DNA of 64,000 nt from Planctomycetaceae bacterium (lineage in GTDB: Bacteria > Planctomycetota > Planctomycetia > Gemmatales > Gemmataceae), in assembly GCA_013823135.1 (NCBI GenBank), contig PNLP01000029.1, positions 21,803-85,802 on the forward strand, given 5' to 3'. Below are positions 62,698-64,000 of this stretch, piece by piece (the stretch's first letter is position 1; each line of letters begins with the position of its first letter). The notes under the pieces were generated by a model, which worked only from the letters and a program-made list of their open reading frames with translations, was not told the origin of the DNA and made no database searches. The position numbers and the translations under genes are program-made.

Positions 62698-63251
62698 TCT
62701 GTCTCCTTCGGCACTGTTCGATTCGATCTGCACGCAGTGACGATCACGGCCGCCCCGAGGAGCGTGAGGATAATGCCTCCGCCGGCTTTCACCCAGATGG
62801 AGGGTGGAATGAGCGTGGCATCTGCTGGGGTGCCTTGCCGGATCGTGCCATAGCCAGTGGCTTTTGTCTCAAATCGACAACAAGGCGCCAGTCCGAAACT
62901 TAACAGCACGGTGGATGGCACGACGCGATCTTCGACCTTGGTCAATGGGATCATGTCGGCAGTGCGGTCGCCGATCTTGATCTCGACGCGGAAGAGGTTG
63001 CCACGTGGCAGCGGGAATTCACCCCGACCTTCCGAACCGGTTTCGCCTTCGCCGAACATGCGACCTTGTTCATCGTAGACCCGGACCACGGCGTCGGGGA
63101 CGGGTTTGTCATCGCGGGTCAGCGTGAACGATACCCAACCATCAGAGACGACGAATGCCGCTTGTGGTTCGACTGCTTTGGCGCTTGATGAAGCGATCAG
63201 AGCGAACCCGAGAAGGGTTGTCACGGAGATCATGATCTTCGAGCAACGCAC
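62694..63251 (-). CDS. Exported membrane-anchored hypothetical protein
   Basis: A 185-residue protein with a signal peptide (MISVTTLLGFALIASSSAKA). The middle resembles a carboxypeptidase-regulatory-like beta domain (WVSFTLTRDDKPVPDAVVRVYDEQGRMFGEGETGSEGRGEFPL). It has a CC pair (FGLAPCCRFETK) and a C-terminal helix (AGGGIILTLLGAAVIVTACR). Its stop overlaps the redoxin start by ATGA, so the two are coupled and probably work at the membrane. Function unknown. Confidence 0.75.
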   Translation of the reverse strand: MRCSKIMISVTTLLGFALIASSSAKAVEPQAAFVVSDGWVSFTLTRDDKPVPDAVVRVYDEQGRMFGEGETGSEGRGEFPLPRGNLFRVEIKIGDRTADMIPLTKVEDRVVPSTVLLSFGLAPCCRFETKATGYGTIRQGTPADATLIPPSIWVKAGGGIILTLLGAAVIVTACRSNRTVPKETE

Positions 63252-63490
63252 GTTCTTTCTCCATCGACGACAGTCCCGATCTAATGATATCTGGCAAACA
63301 GGGCACGGGCTCTCCCGAGATTAGAATGTCGCCAGCCTTGCATCGTACAACGCGGACTTCCGAACGCGGAGGAGAAACCCGATCCAGGCAATTATCTGCT
63401 GAATATTGCTTGAATGTCGAGGTGGTGATAGCCACTCCCCCAGAGTGTATGCTGATCTTCAGCCACAATCTTCACTGCGGACTTGGTGTG

Positions 63491-64000
63491 ATGCGAACTA
63501 CACAGACCTTGGTCACGATTCTCGCACTGATCCTTGTTCATTCGCCGGCGCACAGCGCACCGCCTGCATTGCCGGGCGAGGTGATCACGATTTCGGGCGC
63601 CAACCTCGGTGGGCGGAATCCCGTGCCCGTTGATCCCGTCGCGGTCTCACTCGGCTCACCAGACTGGCAACCCCCGAAAGCAGGGGACAAGTTGACCATT
63701 CCTGGTGGTCCCGTGCGAACCTGGGCCGCCTTGCCGGTGAAAGACGGTGCATTTGGGATCCCACCCGGTGGGTATGCATATATGCCCGTGAAGTCGGAGG
63801 CGGCTCGGATCGTGATTCTGCACGCGACAGGGCACAGCATGGTTTACGTCAACGGTGAACCAAGGGTGGGTGACGTTTACGGTAATGGATACGTGCGCAT
63901 ACCTGTGCTTCTACGCGAAGGGGTGAATGATTTTTTGTTCGCCGCAGGACGCGGACCTGTGAAGGCTCAACTACATGAACCTAAGGCTGCAGCCGAGCTA
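63491..64000 (+). CDS. Secreted protein, N-terminal part (runs off the window)
   Basis: The first 170 residues of a gene that continues past the window. ATG 63491 gives a signal peptide (TLVTILALILVHSPAHSAPP); the frame is open back to 63284 but without coding support. The visible part is beta-rich (VKSEAARIVILHATGHSMVYVNGEPRVGD, VRIPVLLREGVNDFLFAAGRG), as in the N-terminal domains of planctomycete prolyl-oligopeptidase or alpha/beta-hydrolase proteins. That assignment is tentative, because the catalytic part is not visible. Confidence 0.65.
   Translation, partial: MRTTQTLVTILALILVHSPAHSAPPALPGEVITISGANLGGRNPVPVDPVAVSLGSPDWQPPKAGDKLTIPGGPVRTWAALPVKDGAFGIPPGGYAYMPVKSEAARIVILHATGHSMVYVNGEPRVGDVYGNGYVRIPVLLREGVNDFLFAAGRGPVKAQLHEPKAAAEL

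Overview
The window most likely comes from a planctomycete, probably a member of the Gemmataceae. The evidence is the set of planctomycete-typical families: a DUF1592/DUF1588-type cytochrome paired with a DUF1552 protein, a large HEAT-repeat protein with a CxxCH site (PVC-type dehydrogenase family), a fused MFS/spermidine-synthase protein, membrane-bound Hanks-type kinases, GTG/TTG starts and moderately high GC. No rRNA, tRNA, CRISPR array or intact insertion sequence was seen.

Layout. 1-5143: a TerC-like DUF475 membrane protein cut by the window edge, then the DUF1592 cytochrome and its DUF1552 partner. 5201-10487: an RND efflux pump (permease and adaptor) and a small c-type cytochrome. 10556-21254: a leftward type II secretion (T2SS) cluster in the order gspE-F-G-H-I-J-K-L-M, without secretin GspD or GspC in view. 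21479-24514: a Uma2 protein and a fused MFS/spermidine-synthase protein. 24647-29907: gap, pgk, accD, a small kinase, rsmE and a 56-residue ORF. 30082-34026: small and hypothetical genes and mdh. 34185-37634: the large PVC-type cytochrome. 37694-46399: a membrane kinase, mqnE (menaquinone by the futalosine route), an LRR lipoprotein, an acetyltransferase, an RRM protein, a cupin and a repeat protein. 46482-51034: an operon for an MFS transporter, a fused 2-oxoacid dehydrogenase E1 and its E2. 51902-52904: a small cytochrome and a small membrane protein. 53093-58091: a compact group 3b-like [NiFe] hydrogenase operon with its own maturation protease and a cyclic-nucleotide-binding-domain protein. 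58098-63251: exported redox proteins (PQQ-like propeller, di-haem peroxidase, Tat-type superoxide dismutase, anchored redoxin). 63491-64000: the start of a secreted protein.

The most interesting items are: (1) the soluble NAD(P)-linked hydrogenase operon in what should be a mainly aerobic heterotroph; (2) a pair of 158-bp non-coding elements (31382-31539 and 51203-51360), alignable without gaps at about 78% identity, both pointing at the start of carbon-metabolism transcription units; (3) an 84-bp palindromic element inserted in frame inside the large cytochrome gene (35969-36052); (4) a long hairpin filling the gap between gspE and gspF; (5) a protein of three roughly 88-residue repeats with a conserved PAYNxGDHxGCY signature. 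All functions are inferred from reading motifs by eye; no database search was run.
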